A stretch of 64,000 bases of DNA, from positions 31,129 through 95,128 of the forward strand of contig JADYYN010000013.1 of NCBI GenBank assembly GCA_020853635.1, in the 5' to 3' direction. Each line of letters starts with the position of its first letter. The stretch's first letter is position 1. Origin of the DNA: Gemmatimonadaceae bacterium (lineage in GTDB: Bacteria; Gemmatimonadota; Gemmatimonadetes; Gemmatimonadales; Gemmatimonadaceae). Under the pieces are notes generated by a model. The model saw only the letters and a list, made by a program, of their open reading frames with translations, ran no database searches and had not been told where the DNA came from. This document shows, one piece after another, positions 50,709 to 60,293 of the stretch. A program made the position numbers and the translations under genes.

Positions 50709-51669
50709 GACGCCGGCCACTCCCGCGGCGTCCAAGCCCGAGCGCGACACTGCGAAGCCCACATTCACGCAGTGGGCGGAGTACGCCGCGCTGCGGACCA
50801 TCGCGACGCTGCTGCGGCCGTTCGGCTTCCGCGCGGCGTCGGCCGTCGGGGCGTTCGTAGGCGGACTCGGGTGGCGACCGTTCCGCCTGCGCGCAGCGCA
50901 GGTCGAGCGCACCATCCAAGCGTGCTTCCCCGCGTTCACACCGGCGCGGGTGCGCGACGTCGCGCGCGAGTCGTACCGCGGACTCGGTCGGGTGGCGATG
51001 GAGAGCATCTTCCTCTCGCGCGCCTCGCGCGAGGAGGTCATGGAAGCTTTCGTCGCGCCGCACCAGTACGAGGTGCTCGAACGTGCGTTCGCGCAGGGCA
51101 AGGGTGTGATCCTCGTCGCGGGACACCTCGGCAACTGGGAGTTGAGTGCGGCGTACATGACGGGGCGCGGGCTCCCGATCGATGCGATCGCAATGCACAT
51201 GGCCAACCCGCTCTCCGACGGCTTCTTCAAGCGCACGCGCGAACGGTTCGGTACGCGCGTGATCTTCGATGATCAAGCGGTGCGCGCCATCCCGCGTGCG
51301 CTCAAGGAAGGGCGCGGCATCGGCTTCCTCTCCGACCAGAGTGCGAAGGGCCTCGCGTCGACGTTCATCCCGTTCTTCGGGCGCCCGGCGCGTACGCCGC
51401 GCGGGGCCGCCGTGTTCGCGCTGCGCGGCGACCTCCCCATGGTGTTCGTCGTCGCGCTCCGCCAGCCTGATGGACGCTACCAAGCGCACTTCGAAGAAGT
51501 GCCGCTGGTGAAGACCGGCGATAAGGAACACGACATCGACGCCACGGTGCTGCGCTACACGCAGGTGCTCGAGCGATTGGTGCGCGAGCACCCGGAGCAG
51601 TATTTCTGGCAGCATCGCCGTTGGAAGGGACAGCCCAAGGACACCCCGCCGCACCTCAGGATGCCATGA
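50701..51669 (+). CDS. Lysophospholipid/lauroyl (LpxL-like) acyltransferase
   Basis: VAGHLGNWELSAAYMTGRGLPIDAIA, FLSDQSAKG, QYFWQHRRWK. Confidence 0.88.
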   Translation: MTETPATPAASKPERDTAKPTFTQWAEYAALRTIATLLRPFGFRAASAVGAFVGGLGWRPFRLRAAQVERTIQACFPAFTPARVRDVARESYRGLGRVAMESIFLSRASREEVMEAFVAPHQYEVLERAFAQGKGVILVAGHLGNWELSAAYMTGRGLPIDAIAMHMANPLSDGFFKRTRERFGTRVIFDDQAVRAIPRALKEGRGIGFLSDQSAKGLASTFIPFFGRPARTPRGAAVFALRGDLPMVFVVALRQPDGRYQAHFEEVPLVKTGDKEHDIDATVLRYTQVLERLVREHPEQYFWQHRRWKGQPKDTPPHLRMP

Positions 51670-52826
51670 CCGACAACGTCGCCGAGTTGAGCGCGCTGCG
51701 CGCGCGCGAGTTCCCGTGGGAAGTGCGGGGTGATGCGATCCACTTCGACCACGCCTCCGTGGGTCCGCTGCCGCAGTGCGCGCGTGATGCGCTCGACGCC
51801 TACGGCCTCAAGCGCGCCGAGCCGCATCGATTGGGGATGGATGACTTCTTTCCCGTGCTGGACCGTGCGCGGTCACTCGCAGGCCAGTTGATCGGTGCGA
51901 GCGCCGGCGAGATCGCGCTCACGACCAATACCAGTTGGGGTGTGAACCTTGCGGCCTACACGCTGCCGCTCGGCCCCGGTGACATCGTGCTCGGCAGTCG
52001 CGGTGAGTTTCCGGCGAACGTGTATCCGTGGATGGCGGCGGCGAAGGCGCGTGGGTTCACGTTCGAGATGCTGCCGTTGGCGGGCACGGCGGCGGACGAA
52101 GAGTTGATCCTGCGTCGTATCGCCGAGGATGAGCGCGTGAAGTGTGTGGCGCTGAGTTGGGTGTCGTTCTGGAGCGGTGCGCGCATCGACCTCGCGCGCA
52201 TCGGCGCGGCATGCCGGGCGGCCGAGGTGTGGTTCGCGGTCGATGCCATTCAGGGCCTAGGCCCGCTCACGCTCGATGTGCGCACGATGCCCGTGGATTT
52301 CGTCTCGTGTGGCGCGCAGAAGTGGCTCTGCTCGCCGTGGGGCAGCGGATTCGTGTACGTGCGCGGCGAGCTGATCCCGCAGTTGGAGCCGCCGGCCGCG
52401 GGCTGGCTCGCCCAGGCGAGCTCCGGCGACTTCGGGCGTTTCCTCGACTACGACCCCGCGTGGCACACCGACGCGCGGAAGTTCGAGGTTGGGACTATCC
52501 CGTATCAGGACATCGTGGGGATGAACGAGAGTCTCGCGTTGTTCCTGAGACTGGGCCCCAAGCAGATCGAATCGCACGTGCGTGCGTTGACCACTCGGAT
52601 CATCGAGTGGACGCACAAGCGCCGCGGCGTGAAGCTGCTCACGCCCGAGGCTGCGGCCTCGCGGGCCGGGATCGTGGCGCTGGCGACGAACGACCTCGAC
52701 GGCGACTCCAAGAAGCTGCGTGCGGCGAAGGTGACGCACTCGGTGCGCGAGGGGGCGATCCGGCTGTCGCCGCACTTCCATAACACGATGGAGGAGGTCG
52801 AGGTGGTGTTGGGGGCGCTGGGCTGA
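51666..52826 (+). CDS. Class V aminotransferase-fold PLP enzyme
   Basis: HFDHASVGPLPQCARDAL, LTTNTSWGVNLAAYTLPLGPGDIVL, VDAIQGLGPL, CGAQKWLCSPWGSGFVYV. Confidence 0.88.
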   Translation: MTDNVAELSALRAREFPWEVRGDAIHFDHASVGPLPQCARDALDAYGLKRAEPHRLGMDDFFPVLDRARSLAGQLIGASAGEIALTTNTSWGVNLAAYTLPLGPGDIVLGSRGEFPANVYPWMAAAKARGFTFEMLPLAGTAADEELILRRIAEDERVKCVALSWVSFWSGARIDLARIGAACRAAEVWFAVDAIQGLGPLTLDVRTMPVDFVSCGAQKWLCSPWGSGFVYVRGELIPQLEPPAAGWLAQASSGDFGRFLDYDPAWHTDARKFEVGTIPYQDIVGMNESLALFLRLGPKQIESHVRALTTRIIEWTHKRRGVKLLTPEAAASRAGIVALATNDLDGDSKKLRAAKVTHSVREGAIRLSPHFHNTMEEVEVVLGALG

Positions 52827-52857
52827 GCACCGATGATGAGCCAGGGGCGGCCCCGGT

Positions 52858-52863
52858 TATCTT
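52858..52863 (+). promoter_or_regulatory. -10-like TATCTT 6 nt before prfC GTG
   Basis: GGTTATCTTTCCTCC-GTGACC. Confidence 0.45.
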
Positions 52864-52869
52864 TCCTCC

Positions 52870-54546
52870 GTGACCGCCCCAACCTCCGCTTCCGCCCCCC
52901 TCGACGCCCTCATCGCGCGTCGACGCACCTTCGCGATCATCTCGCATCCTGACGCCGGCAAGACCACGCTGACGGAGAAGCTCCTGCTCTACGGCGGAGC
53001 CATCCATCAGGCCGGCGCGGTGAAGGCGCGTAAGTCGCAACGGCACGCCACCTCCGACTGGATGGCGCTCGAACAGGAGCGCGGTATCTCGGTCACCTCG
53101 TCGGTGCTGCAGTTCGAGTACCACGGCTACCAGGTCAACCTGCTCGACACCCCGGGCCACCAGGACTTCGGCGAAGACACGTACCGCGTGCTCATCGCGG
53201 CCGACAGCGCCGTCATGCTGCTCGACAACCGCAAAGGCGTCGAAGAGCGCACGCGGCAGTTGTTCGACGTCTGCCGCCGTCGCCGCATGCCCATCTTCAC
53301 GGTGGTCAACAAGTGTGACCGCGTGGGTGAGGATCCGCTCAAGCTGGTCAGCGACCTCGAAGCCGAGCTCGGCATCACGGCCGTCGCGGCGCACTGGCCC
53401 ATCCATATGGATACGGCGGAGCAGGGCACGGTCTTTGTGGGGGTCTACGACCGACGCCGCAAGCGTGCGTTCCTGTTCGAGCGCGGCACGCATCACGGTG
53501 CCAAGCGCGTCGAGACGGAGACGGTCGATCTCTCAGGTGCCGATGACCAGAAGCTCGTCGACGCACTCGGCGGCGACGAGGCGGCGGTGAATGCGGTCGC
53601 GAAGCTGGCGCACGATGTCGAGCTGCTCGACATGGCCGGCCACGAGTTCGATGCCGCGGCGATCCTCGCCGGCGAACAGACGCCCGTGTACTTCGCCTCC
53701 GCGATCACCAACTTCGGTGTGGAGCCCTTCCTCGAAGACTTCCTGCCGCTGGCTCCCTCGCCGGTCGCCCGCGACAGCAGCGCGGGGCCGGTGTCACCGG
53801 CGCTCGACGCGTTCACCGGCTTCGTGTTCAAGGTGCAGGCGAACATGGATCCGCGTCACCACGATCGGATCGCGTTCTTGCGGGTGTGTTCCGGGCGCTA
53901 CGCCGCCGGACTCGACGTCACGCACGTGCGCACGGGCAAAGGCTTCAAGCTCGCGCCGCCGCAGCAGTTCCTGGGCCGCGAGCGCGCGTTCGCCGAGGAA
54001 GCGTTGCCGGGCGATGTGGTTGGTGTGCACGATCGCGGCCTGCTGCGGATCGGCGACACGCTCGCGACCAGCGACGCGCCCAAGGACACCGAAGGCAAGC
54101 TGCTCGAGTACGTAGGCATCCCGCGCTTCGCGCCGGAGCACTTCGCGCGCATCATCTCCAAGGACCCGCTGCGTCGCAAGGCGCTCGACAAGGGCCTGCG
54201 TGAACTCACCGAAGAAGGCGCCGCCCAGGTGTTCTTCGCCGAGTCGCACATGGGGCCGGTGCCGATCGTGGGTGCGGTGGGTCTGCTGCAGTTCGATGTG
54301 ATGGTGCATCGGTTGGAGCATGAGTACGGCGCGCCCTGCACCCTAGAGAAGCTGCCGTTCCGGTATCCGCGCTGGGTGACGGGTTCAAAGGCTGCGATCG
54401 AACGGCTGGGGGAGTCGCAGGACCTTTCCTTGTTGTTCGACGCCAAGAACCATCCTGTGATCCTGTTCCGGGATGAGTGGCGGTTGCGGTGGGCCCTGGA
54501 GCGGGCCGAGTCGACGGGGCTCGTGTTCCATGACGCGGCGCCGTAA
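52870..54546 (+). CDS. prfC: Peptide chain release factor 3
   Basis: FAIISHPDAGKTTLTEKLLLYGGAIHQAGAVKARKSQRHATSDWMALEQERGISVTSSVLQF. Confidence 0.94.
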   Translation: MTAPTSASAPLDALIARRRTFAIISHPDAGKTTLTEKLLLYGGAIHQAGAVKARKSQRHATSDWMALEQERGISVTSSVLQFEYHGYQVNLLDTPGHQDFGEDTYRVLIAADSAVMLLDNRKGVEERTRQLFDVCRRRRMPIFTVVNKCDRVGEDPLKLVSDLEAELGITAVAAHWPIHMDTAEQGTVFVGVYDRRRKRAFLFERGTHHGAKRVETETVDLSGADDQKLVDALGGDEAAVNAVAKLAHDVELLDMAGHEFDAAAILAGEQTPVYFASAITNFGVEPFLEDFLPLAPSPVARDSSAGPVSPALDAFTGFVFKVQANMDPRHHDRIAFLRVCSGRYAAGLDVTHVRTGKGFKLAPPQQFLGRERAFAEEALPGDVVGVHDRGLLRIGDTLATSDAPKDTEGKLLEYVGIPRFAPEHFARIISKDPLRRKALDKGLRELTEEGAAQVFFAESHMGPVPIVGAVGLLQFDVMVHRLEHEYGAPCTLEKLPFRYPRWVTGSKAAIERLGESQDLSLLFDAKNHPVILFRDEWRLRWALERAESTGLVFHDAAP

Positions 54547-54551
54547 GGGAA

Positions 54552-54724
54552 CCGCTTCACCACGGGGGCGCAGGGGACACAGGGGAGACAGGGAACGCAG
54601 GGAGCAGCGGGAGAGACGGTCGTTAGTTGAGTTGGAGACTCGGGGGATTCGGACGCCAAGTCCGAGTCCCCCGTTCTTCAGAATCCCGCTCCCCTGTGTC
54701 CCCTGTGACCCTGTGGTGAAACGC
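54552..54724. repeat. Nested inverted repeat: outer CAGGGGACACAGGGGAG-type arms around an inner hairpin
   Basis: TTCACCAC...CAGGGGACACAGGGGAG (54556-54586) vs CTCCCCTGTGTCCCCTG...GTGGTGAA (54689-54720). Confidence 0.7.
54642..54672 (+). terminator. Hairpin GGGGGATTCGGAC-GCCAA-GTCCGAGTCCCCC after prfC
   Basis: 13-bp stem with one G-U pair, 5-nt loop. Confidence 0.7.
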
Positions 54725-54859
54725 GACCCCACGCTGCCCTAAACCCTTTGGCATGCCCCCGCGTACTAACACCAGCCCAGAGCAACCGTCTGACCCATAC
54801 CCGGGTCATACCTCGGTCGACCTCTGCAGTCCGCGATCCCACCCGCATCCGAGCCTGTT

Positions 54860-57800
54860 GTGACGCTTCGTCGTCTGTGTTCCGTCGTCGCACTCTTCAT
54901 TGGTGTCATCGCCCTCGGCGCCAGCCCGCGCATCGCTGCCGCGCAGGACGGCGCGGATATCATCCGCGGCCGGGTCCTTGGGCCTGACAGTCAGCCCGTC
55001 AACGGCGTCATAGTCACGGCGACCTCGGTCAGCGGTAACGTCTCCCGCCGCGCGCGCACTGGGCGCGATGGTCGATTCACCATCGCGTTCCCGGGTGGCG
55101 ACGGCGACTACTTCGTGAGCTATCAGGCCATCGGCTACGCGCCGCGCCGCTTCCAGGTGAAGCGCACCGCCGACCAGGACATCCTCGTGGCCGATGCGCG
55201 CCTCACCATCGCCGCGCAGACCCTCGACACGGTGCAGATCACCGGCGGCGATCGCGCCCGCGTGAACCGAAACGACAACCCGCAGGACATCTCCGGCACC
55301 GAACGCGCGGTGAACACCAGCGCACTCTCGGCCGAACAGCAGGGCGATCTCGCCGCGATGGCGGCTTCCTTGCCCGGTGTGCAGTTCATCCCGGGTGCCG
55401 ATGGCGACCCATCGGGCTTCTCGGTGCTCGGCCTCACGTCCGATCAGAACTCGACGACGCTCAACGGCCTCAACTCCGGCGCTACCAACCTGCCGCGCGA
55501 CGCGGCAGTGTCGAGCTCGCTGGTCACCACGCCGTACGATGTGTCACGCGGCGGATTCAGCGGTGGCCAGTTCAACGTGCGCAGCCGCTCGGGCTCCAAC
55601 TTCCTCACGCGCTCGTCGAGCCTGAACCTCGACGCCCCGGCGCTGCAGTGGACCGATCCCGCGGCGCGTGCACTCAATCAGGAGTACTCGAACCTCTCAC
55701 TCGGCGGCTCGATGAGCGGCCCGATGAAGTTCGACGAGTCGTTCTCTAACCTGTCGTTCCAGCTTGGCCGTCGCGGCAACGACCTCAACACGCTGCTCAA
55801 CACCAACGCGCTCGGTCTGCAGACCGCCGGCATCGCGCAGGACTCCGTGGCGCGCCTGCTCAACATCCTGAATGCGGCGCAGGTCCCCATCGCTGTTGGC
55901 GGTATCCCCAGCGCCCGCAACAACGACAACCTCATCGTGTTCGGCGCGCTCGACTGGGCGCCGCCGTCGTCGCTCACGGGTCAGGCGCTGAACGTCACGT
56001 TCAACGCGAACTTGTCACAGCAGGTCCCCGCAACGGCGCTCACGTCCGCGACGCCGGCCTACTCCGGCGAGCGCATCAACGCGAGCGGCGGCATCCAGAT
56101 GCGGCACACGAGCTTCATCGGGATCTTCCTCAGCGAGACCAACCTCGGCGCGAGTCTGTCGAGCCAGGACGCCGATCCGTACCTGTTCCTGCCGAGTGGT
56201 TCGGTGCTGGTGAACTCCACGTTCGCCGATGGCACGAACGGGGTGAGCAACATCGCGTTCGGCGGCAACCCCAACCTCAACACGCTCAACCACACCAACA
56301 ACATCGGGTTCAACAACCTGTTGTCGTGGTTCAGCGAGAACAATCGGCATCGTCTCAAGCTGACCACCGAGCTGCGGCGCGACGGCTATTCATCGTTGCA
56401 GAACGCGAACCTGCTCGGCACGTTCCGCTACAACTCCCTCGGAGACCTCGAGAACGGCATCCCCGCTTCGTTCTCCCGTTCACTCTCGCCGCGTCTGCGG
56501 TCGGCGTCGCAGTGGATCGCGGGCGCGTCGCTGGGTGATTCGTGGCGCGTGAACCCGAACTTGCAGCTGCAATACGGTGTGCGAGTGGACGGCAACAAGT
56601 TCGAGGACCGTCCGAACTTCAATCCGGTCGTGCTCTCGACGTTCGGCGTGCGCAACGATGAGCTGCCGAACCGCGTGCTGGTGAGCCCGCGCATGGGCTT
56701 CTCCTGGACGTATGGCGATGCACCGCAGATCCCGGGTTTCGAGGGCGCGGTGCGTGGGCCGCGCGCCGTGGTCCGCGGCGGTGTCGGACTCTTCCAGAAC
56801 GCGCCGCAGACGCGACTCACCGGCAACGCGCTCGACCTCACCGGGCTTCCGTCCGGCATCCAGAACCTCTCGTGCGCCGGTACCGCAGCTCCGGTGCCGG
56901 ACTGGGCGACCTACGGCAACGATCCGTCGCAGATCCCCGTGCTGTGCGCCGATGGCACCACTGGTACTGTCTTCTCCAACAGCACGCCGAACGTCTCGCT
57001 GTTCTCCACCGACTACAAGCCGCAGCGCTCACTGCGCTCCAACGTGCAGTGGAACGGGCCCGTCCTCGGGAACCGCTTCTCGGCCACGCTGGAGGTCACG
57101 TACTCGTACAACCAGAACCAGCAGAGCTCGATCGATCTCAACTTCAACGCCACCGAGCGCTTCTCGCTGCCCGAGGAAGACAGCCGACCGGTGTACGTGC
57201 AGACCACCAGCATCGTGCCGCTCAACGGCGCCATCGCCCCGGGTGACAATCGCATCTCCTCGCTGTTCAATCGCGTGACGCAGTCGGTCTCCGACCTCAA
57301 CGGCATGAGCCGTCAGGTGTCGCTGCGTCTCACGCCCACGCGTTTCAGCACGGGCTTCACGTACAGCGCGGCGTATGTCTATTCCAACAACCGCGAACAG
57401 ATCCGCGGCTTCCAGAACACCGGGGGTGATCCGCGCCTCGTGGAGTGGACGCGCAGCAGCTTCGATACCCGTCACCAGATCAGCTACAACCTCGGCTACA
57501 ACTTCTTCGACGCCGTGCGCGTGAACTGGTCGGGCAGCTTCCGCTCAGGGAATCCGTACACACCGGTGGTCTCCGGCGACGTGAACGGCGACGGTTACAA
57601 CAACGACCGCGCGTTCATCTTCGACCCGAACACCGCGACCGATCCGGCCGTGGCGGGCGCGATGCAGGCGTTGTTGAACAGCACCAGCGGCAGCGCGAAG
57701 GAGTGCCTGCGCGCGCAGATGGGCCGCATCGCCGGCCGCAACAGCTGCGAGGGCCCGTGGACGCAGTCGGCGGTGCTCTCGATGTCCTTCAATCCGCTCA

Positions 57801-58600
57801 AGTTCCGTCTGCCGCAGCGTGCCACGCTCTCGGTGAACATCGCCAACCCGCTCGCGGCTGCCGACATGCTCATCAATGGCGAGAACAACACCAAGGGCTG
57901 GGGCCAGGCCCGCACGCCGGATGCCGCGCTGCTCTACGTTCGCGGATTCAACCCGGCGACGCAGACCTTCCGATACGATGTGAATCAGCGCTTCGGCAAT
58001 ATCGACCCGCGACTCTCGGCCATCCGCGCCCCGGTCGCCGTGACCGTGCAGATGCGCTTCGACCTCGGGCCGACGCGTGAGCGGCAGTTGCTCATTCAGG
58101 CGCTCGACCGCGGCCGCACGACCACCGGCAGCAAGGCGCGTGAGCCGCAGCTGCGCGCGCAGTACGGCAACGCCGGGCTCCCGAACCCCATGGCCACCAT
58201 CCTGCGCCAGGCCGACACGCTCGACCTGCAGTCCGCGCAGGCCGACAGCCTGGCGACCATGAACCGCTGGTACCTCATCCGCCTCGATTCCATCTGGTCG
58301 CCGCTCACCAAGGAACTCGCGGCGCTGCCGGACAACTACAATCGCGAGCAGGTGTACGAGAAGTACACCAAGGCGCGTCAGGGCTCGGTGGACCTCCTCA
58401 TCAAGCTCGCCCCGCGCATGAACGCGCTCCTCTCGAAGGAACAGAAGCGCAAGCTTCCGGCCTTCATCGCCAGCTACCTCGATCTCCGCTATCTCGCGTC
58501 CATCCGGAACGGCACCGCCGGTACCGGGTTCGGTTTGCCGGGTGGATTCACGCCGGGCGCGATCGGTGGTGGCGGTGGTGCCGTCACCATCCGGAGATAG
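54860..58600 (+). CDS. TonB-dependent receptor-like protein with N-terminal carboxypeptidase-regulatory domain and C-terminal helical extension
   Basis: Signal peptide; IIRGRVLGPDSQPVNGVIVTATSVSG; plug/barrel features; terminal strand-like AVTVQMRFDLGP followed by ~170 extra residues. Confidence 0.85.
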   Translation: MTLRRLCSVVALFIGVIALGASPRIAAAQDGADIIRGRVLGPDSQPVNGVIVTATSVSGNVSRRARTGRDGRFTIAFPGGDGDYFVSYQAIGYAPRRFQVKRTADQDILVADARLTIAAQTLDTVQITGGDRARVNRNDNPQDISGTERAVNTSALSAEQQGDLAAMAASLPGVQFIPGADGDPSGFSVLGLTSDQNSTTLNGLNSGATNLPRDAAVSSSLVTTPYDVSRGGFSGGQFNVRSRSGSNFLTRSSSLNLDAPALQWTDPAARALNQEYSNLSLGGSMSGPMKFDESFSNLSFQLGRRGNDLNTLLNTNALGLQTAGIAQDSVARLLNILNAAQVPIAVGGIPSARNNDNLIVFGALDWAPPSSLTGQALNVTFNANLSQQVPATALTSATPAYSGERINASGGIQMRHTSFIGIFLSETNLGASLSSQDADPYLFLPSGSVLVNSTFADGTNGVSNIAFGGNPNLNTLNHTNNIGFNNLLSWFSENNRHRLKLTTELRRDGYSSLQNANLLGTFRYNSLGDLENGIPASFSRSLSPRLRSASQWIAGASLGDSWRVNPNLQLQYGVRVDGNKFEDRPNFNPVVLSTFGVRNDELPNRVLVSPRMGFSWTYGDAPQIPGFEGAVRGPRAVVRGGVGLFQNAPQTRLTGNALDLTGLPSGIQNLSCAGTAAPVPDWATYGNDPSQIPVLCADGTTGTVFSNSTPNVSLFSTDYKPQRSLRSNVQWNGPVLGNRFSATLEVTYSYNQNQQSSIDLNFNATERFSLPEEDSRPVYVQTTSIVPLNGAIAPGDNRISSLFNRVTQSVSDLNGMSRQVSLRLTPTRFSTGFTYSAAYVYSNNREQIRGFQNTGGDPRLVEWTRSSFDTRHQISYNLGYNFFDAVRVNWSGSFRSGNPYTPVVSGDVNGDGYNNDRAFIFDPNTATDPAVAGAMQALLNSTSGSAKECLRAQMGRIAGRNSCEGPWTQSAVLSMSFNPLKFRLPQRATLSVNIANPLAAADMLINGENNTKGWGQARTPDAALLYVRGFNPATQTFRYDVNQRFGNIDPRLSAIRAPVAVTVQMRFDLGPTRERQLLIQALDRGRTTTGSKAREPQLRAQYGNAGLPNPMATILRQADTLDLQSAQADSLATMNRWYLIRLDSIWSPLTKELAALPDNYNREQVYEKYTKARQGSVDLLIKLAPRMNALLSKEQKRKLPAFIASYLDLRYLASIRNGTAGTGFGLPGGFTPGAIGGGGGAVTIRR

Positions 58601-58678
58601 TGCAGCCGCGGCATCCGCAGTACATGTGACATCGTTGCTCCAGTCCCGCTCTCCGTACGCCTTCTCTCAGGACCTCCG

Positions 58679-60118
58679 ATGATTCGTCATCTCCGTGCAT
58701 CGCTCCCGCTCGCCACGCTGCTCGCAGTAGTGGCGTTGCCGGTCGCCGCGCAATCCAAACTCCCGCCGGTGCGGCAACTCCCGAACCCCACGGCGCGCAC
58801 CACCGAACCGCTCTCCGCCGTCTCGGCCGCCGTGCCGCTTCCCGGTGGCAAGGTGCTCGTGAACGACGTGCTCCAGCGGCGCGTCGTCATGTTCGATTCG
58901 GCGCTGACCATGATGTCCGTCGTCGCCGACTCCACCAGCGCGACCGCGAACGCCTACGGTGCGCGTGGTGGTGGCCTGCTCGGTTATCATGGCGACTCGG
59001 CACTGTTCATCGACCCCGTCTCGCTCTCCATGATGGTCGTGAATCCGGCGGGCGAGCTCACCACCGTGCGCGCCGTGCCGCGCGCGGCCGAGATCAATCT
59101 CGTGGTCGGCGGTGCCGGCGGACGGTCCGGGTTCGGACCTGATGGCCGACTCTACTATCGCAGTCAGAACCGTCCGCGGCAGGCAGGGCGCGGCGCGCGG
59201 CCCACGGCGGGCAACTTCGTCATGCCCGAGCTGCCGGACTCCGCACCGATCCTCGCGGTCAACCTCTCCTCGCGAAAGGTCGATACCGTCGCGGCGGTGA
59301 AGATCCCCAAGATCGACATCAAGGTCTCGCAAGGCGTCGACGGGCAGATGAGCATCCAGACGCGCATGAATCCGCTGCCGATGCTCGACGATTGGGCCTT
59401 GCTCAGCGACGGCACCATCGCGGTGGTGCGCGGGCATGACTTCCACGTCGATTGGATCGCGCCGGACGGCAACGTCACCTCGTCGCCCAAGCTGCCGTTC
59501 GAGTGGCAGCGTCTGTCCGATGACGACAAGCAGATGGTCGTGGACAGCGCACGTGAAGCGATCGAGAAGCAACGCGCCGAAGCGCAGCGGCTCATGGACG
59601 GCGCGGGCGGACCTGCCGCGTTCATCCAGGGCGGCGGTGGCGAGCGCATGATGGTCGGTGCGTTCGGTGGAGGCGGGGGCGGCGGCGCTCCGCCGCAGCG
59701 TGGTCAGGGTGGTCAGGGTGGTCAAGGTGGCGGCGCGCAGGCGGCGCAGGGTGCCCAAGGTGCGCAGGGCGGCCAGCGTGGTGGTGGCCAGGGCGGCGGT
59801 CCCGGCGGCCCCGGCGGCGGCTTCCGCATCCCCAACGTGAACATGGTCCCCGCGAACGAACTGCCGGACTACCGTCCGCCGTTCGGCCAGCAGTCCGCGC
59901 TCGGCGATCTCGAGGGCAACCTCTGGGTGCGCACGACCGCCCCCGGCGAGAAGGGCGGCGTGTTGTACTACGTCATCGCGCGCAACAACGAGATCATCGA
60001 CCGCATCGAGCTGCCGCAGGGCCGCATCCTCGCGGGCTTCGGAAAGAACGGGCTGCTCTACACCGGTTTCCGTGACGCCGAGGGCAAGGCGTACCTCGAA
60101 GTCACGCGCTGGAAGTAG
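58679..60118 (+). CDS. Secreted beta-propeller-like protein with Gly/Gln-rich insert
   Basis: Signal peptide; GGGGGGAPPQRGQGGQGGQGGGAQAAQGAQGAQGGQRGGGQGGGPGGPGGG. Confidence 0.65.
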   Translation: MIRHLRASLPLATLLAVVALPVAAQSKLPPVRQLPNPTARTTEPLSAVSAAVPLPGGKVLVNDVLQRRVVMFDSALTMMSVVADSTSATANAYGARGGGLLGYHGDSALFIDPVSLSMMVVNPAGELTTVRAVPRAAEINLVVGGAGGRSGFGPDGRLYYRSQNRPRQAGRGARPTAGNFVMPELPDSAPILAVNLSSRKVDTVAAVKIPKIDIKVSQGVDGQMSIQTRMNPLPMLDDWALLSDGTIAVVRGHDFHVDWIAPDGNVTSSPKLPFEWQRLSDDDKQMVVDSAREAIEKQRAEAQRLMDGAGGPAAFIQGGGGERMMVGAFGGGGGGGAPPQRGQGGQGGQGGGAQAAQGAQGAQGGQRGGGQGGGPGGPGGGFRIPNVNMVPANELPDYRPPFGQQSALGDLEGNLWVRTTAPGEKGGVLYYVIARNNEIIDRIELPQGRILAGFGKNGLLYTGFRDAEGKAYLEVTRWK

Positions 60119-60129
60119 TCGAACAACGG

Positions 60130-60175
60130 GCCAGAGCGAGGGCGTTGCGAGCGATCGCGGTGCCCTCGTTCTGGC
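60130..60175 (+). terminator. Hairpin GCCAGAGCGAGGGC...GCCCTCGTTCTGGC, T6 run shortly downstream
   Basis: 14-bp stem with one mismatch; TTTTTT at ~60185. Confidence 0.7.
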
Positions 60176-60246
60176 ATCTCTGACCTTTTTTGTCCCCTTC
60201 ACTTGTGCGTCCCCCAAGTTGCGGATTACACTACAGGTGTAGCCGT

Positions 60247-60261
60247 TGAGAACCATTCTCA
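60247..60261. promoter_or_regulatory. Fur-box-like dyad TGAGAACCATTCTCA upstream of feoA
   Basis: TGAGAA-N3-TTCTCA perfect inverted repeat ~33 bp before feoA ATG. Confidence 0.6.
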
Positions 60262-60293
60262 TCGAAAGAACGCACGTCTCATCTTCAATAGAG

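Noticed and set aside
59699-59830. Gly-rich stretch as a frameshift or assembly error
   Set aside because: Frame continues cleanly into conserved-looking sequence on both sides and composition matches coding periodicity
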